The notes beneath the pieces are model-generated. The model was given only the letters and a program-made list of their open reading frames with translations. It was not told the origin of the DNA and ran no database searches. Below are positions 13,518 to 14,846 of a stretch of 14,846 nucleotides of DNA, one piece after another. The DNA is from Dokdonella_A sp039926025 (lineage in GTDB: Bacteria; Pseudomonadota; Gammaproteobacteria; Xanthomonadales; Rhodanobacteraceae), in assembly GCA_039926025.1 (NCBI GenBank), contig JBDSXV010000166.1:1-14846 (forward strand), in the 5' to 3' direction. Positions within the stretch are counted from its first letter, which is position 1, and each line of letters begins with the position of its first letter. The position numbers and the translations under genes were made by a program.

Positions 13518-14177
13518 GTGCAGATCAATTCCGAGCTGGCAAGACAGAACATGATCGAGAACCAGGTTCGAACCTGGGAAGTGCTCGATGCACGGGTGCT
13601 CGAAGCCCTGGGCACCGTGCGCCGCGAGGACTTCGTGCCTGCACGGCATCGCAACCTCGCGTTTGCCGACATGGCCTTGCCGATCGGCCATGGCGAGGCC
13701 ATGTTCAAGCCCGTCGTTGAAGGTCGCATCCTGCAGGCGATCGCGCTGATTCCCGGCGAGCGCGTGCTTGAAATCGGCACGGGTACGGGCTTCCTCACGG
13801 CCTGCATGGCCCAGCTGGGCGCAACCGTGCATAGCGTCGAACGTCATGCAGATCTCGCCGAAGCCGCGCGCGCTCAATTGGCGGCGGCGCAATTGCGTAA
13901 TGCCAAGGTAGAAGTCGCCGATGCCCTGCGCGATTTCGCCAGCAGCGAATCGTTCGACGTTGTCGTCGCTGGCGGCGCCGTCCATGCACTGCCTGACCGC
14001 TTCCGCGACTGGGTCAGGCCAGGCGGACGCCTGTTCGCGATCGTCGGCGATTCCCCGGCGATGCAGGCAACCTTGTTCGAGCGCGTCGACGCGACGCACT
14101 GGCAGCAGGAGAGCCTGTTCGAGACCGACGTACCCTATCTTTTGCACGCCGAACCACCGCGCCGCTTCGCGCTCTGA
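13518..14177 (+). CDS. pcm: Protein-L-isoaspartate O-methyltransferase-like SAM-dependent methyltransferase
   Basis: The product is 219 aa from GTG 13518, with AAAGGAG (13503-13509) 8 nt upstream, a strong ribosome site. The SAM-binding motif I is VLEIGTGTGF (83-92), followed by SVERHADLAEAA (motif II region) and VRPGGRLFAIVG. The N-terminal block FADMALPIGHGEAMFKP (49-65) aligns with ALPIGQGQTISQP of E. coli Pcm, but the conserved serine region TIS is replaced by AMF. True isoaspartyl repair activity is therefore doubtful, and the symbol reflects family and synteny. It directly precedes tolC, as in the Stenotrophomonas pcm-tolC operon linked to drug resistance. Confidence 0.88.
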   Translation: MQINSELARQNMIENQVRTWEVLDARVLEALGTVRREDFVPARHRNLAFADMALPIGHGEAMFKPVVEGRILQAIALIPGERVLEIGTGTGFLTACMAQLGATVHSVERHADLAEAARAQLAAAQLRNAKVEVADALRDFASSESFDVVVAGGAVHALPDRFRDWVRPGGRLFAIVGDSPAMQATLFERVDATHWQQESLFETDVPYLLHAEPPRRFAL

Positions 14178-14221
14178 GCGCGGGCCTGCGAGCAAATCCC
14201 TGACACTTCGAGGAAGACCCG

Positions 14222-14846
14222 ATGATTCGCTTTCGTTCCCTGCCGCTGGCCCTGTTGCTGGCGATTGGCGCCAACGCCGCACACGCCGACGACCTGATCC
14301 AGATCTATCAGGATGCACGCGCTTCCGATCCGACCCTGTCGGGCGCCGAGGCCACAAAACTCGCTACTGATGAAGGTGTCGACCAGGCGCGATCGGCGTT
14401 GCTGCCACTGATCGCGGCCAGCCTTTCCTTTTCGCGCACGCGCGGTGGCGATGACGGCCAATCGCTGATCCGCGACCCGTCACTGCCAAACGATCCCAAT
14501 CCGCCGTTTATCGCGGTCGATGGCACGACGAGCACCAGCTACACACGTTCGACCGGCGCGACGCTCAACCAGAGCATCCTCGATATCAGCCGTTGGACCG
14601 CGCTCAAGTCGAGCAAATACACCGCTCAGGCCGGGGCTGCCACCTACGACGCCGCACAGCAGGCTTTGCTGGTGCGCGTCGCCACCGCTTACTTCAATGT
14701 GCTCACCGCGACCGATGCGCTGCGCTTCGCCGATGCGAACGAGAAAGCGCTCGGACGACAGCTCGAACAGGCGCAGCAGCGTTTCGAAGTCGGTCTCGCC
14801 GCGATCACCGATGTCAACGACGCCAAGGCCCAGCATGACCAGGCCG
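14222..14846 (+). CDS. tolC: TolC family outer-membrane efflux channel, N-terminal part (cut by window edge)
   Basis: The first 208 codons are present with no stop, so the gene continues past the right edge. A signal peptide (MIRFRSLPLALLLAIGANAAHA, cleavage after A22) precedes the TolC/OEP domain. Typical features are DDLIQIYQDARASDPTL at the mature start, QARSALLPLI, LNQSILDISRW, and AATYDAAQQALLVRVATAYFNVLTA, with LEQAQQRFEVGLAAITDVNDAKA in the long coiled helices. TolC trimers form the exit duct for multidrug pumps and type I secretion. GAGGAAG (14210-14216) lies 5 nt before ATG 14222. It follows pcm by 44 nt and is likely cotranscribed. Confidence 0.94.
   Translation, partial: MIRFRSLPLALLLAIGANAAHADDLIQIYQDARASDPTLSGAEATKLATDEGVDQARSALLPLIAASLSFSRTRGGDDGQSLIRDPSLPNDPNPPFIAVDGTTSTSYTRSTGATLNQSILDISRWTALKSSKYTAQAGAATYDAAQQALLVRVATAYFNVLTATDALRFADANEKALGRQLEQAQQRFEVGLAAITDVNDAKAQHDQA

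Noticed and set aside
12911..13807. 298-codon minus-strand frame spanning the hypothetical gene and the start of pcm
   Set aside because: It crosses the pcm promoter/leader hairpins and the pcm start and has no recognisable content.
1..14846. CRISPR arrays, tRNA/rRNA genes, transposases, phage or defence genes
   Set aside because: No regularly spaced repeats, no cloverleaf or rRNA signatures, and no recognisable mobile or defence proteins were found on either strand.

Overview
This is a high-GC, densely packed bacterial chromosome segment. It most probably comes from a gammaproteobacterium of the order Lysobacterales (Xanthomonadales), possibly Rhodanobacteraceae-like. The reasons are the xanthomonad-type start of omega subunit (MARITVEDCLEV), a guanylate kinase of the xanthomonad type, the order yicC / rph-rdgB-hemW, and a pcm-tolC pair preceded by a TetR regulator. 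No rRNA, tRNA, CRISPR array, insertion sequence or phage gene was recognised. The genus call is inference.

Left part (1-5960). The first 12 codons of rpoZ read leftwards out of the window. Next come mlaA (rightward) and the leftward operon mlaF-mlaE-mlaD-mlaC-mlaB. Together these are a complete set for the Mla retrograde phospholipid pathway, which keeps phospholipids out of the outer leaflet of the outer membrane. mlaA and mlaB converge on a perfect 12-bp hairpin. Upstream of the mla operon, also leftward, are gmk and yicC, joined by an ATGA overlap. The mla block therefore sits between gmk and rpoZ, genes that are neighbours in many gammaproteobacteria.

Centre (5961-8956). yicC (endoribonuclease family) and rph (RNase PH) diverge from an 89-bp region with a good candidate yicC promoter. 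rph is translationally overlapped or closely followed by rdgB (inosine/xanthosine triphosphate pyrophosphatase). Then comes hemW (radical-SAM haem chaperone), whose start looks leaderless, and a small CPXCG-type zinc-ribbon protein.

Right part (8957-14846). A large DUF1631 protein and a stand-alone PilZ (c-di-GMP receptor) protein form a two-gene unit. They converge on a leftward TetR/AcrR regulator with an operator-like palindrome in its own promoter. A roughly 450-bp apparently non-coding stretch follows, holding a 64-nt imperfect hairpin and a possible 35-codon ORF. After it come a poorly characterised 120-codon ORF, a leader with strong hairpins, then pcm (a divergent isoaspartyl-methyltransferase-like protein) and the start of tolC, the outer-membrane efflux channel, which runs off the right edge.

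Most of the window is conserved housekeeping DNA. The parts least explained by known genes are the DUF1631-PilZ pair and the 12.5-13.5 kb region between tetR and pcm-tolC.
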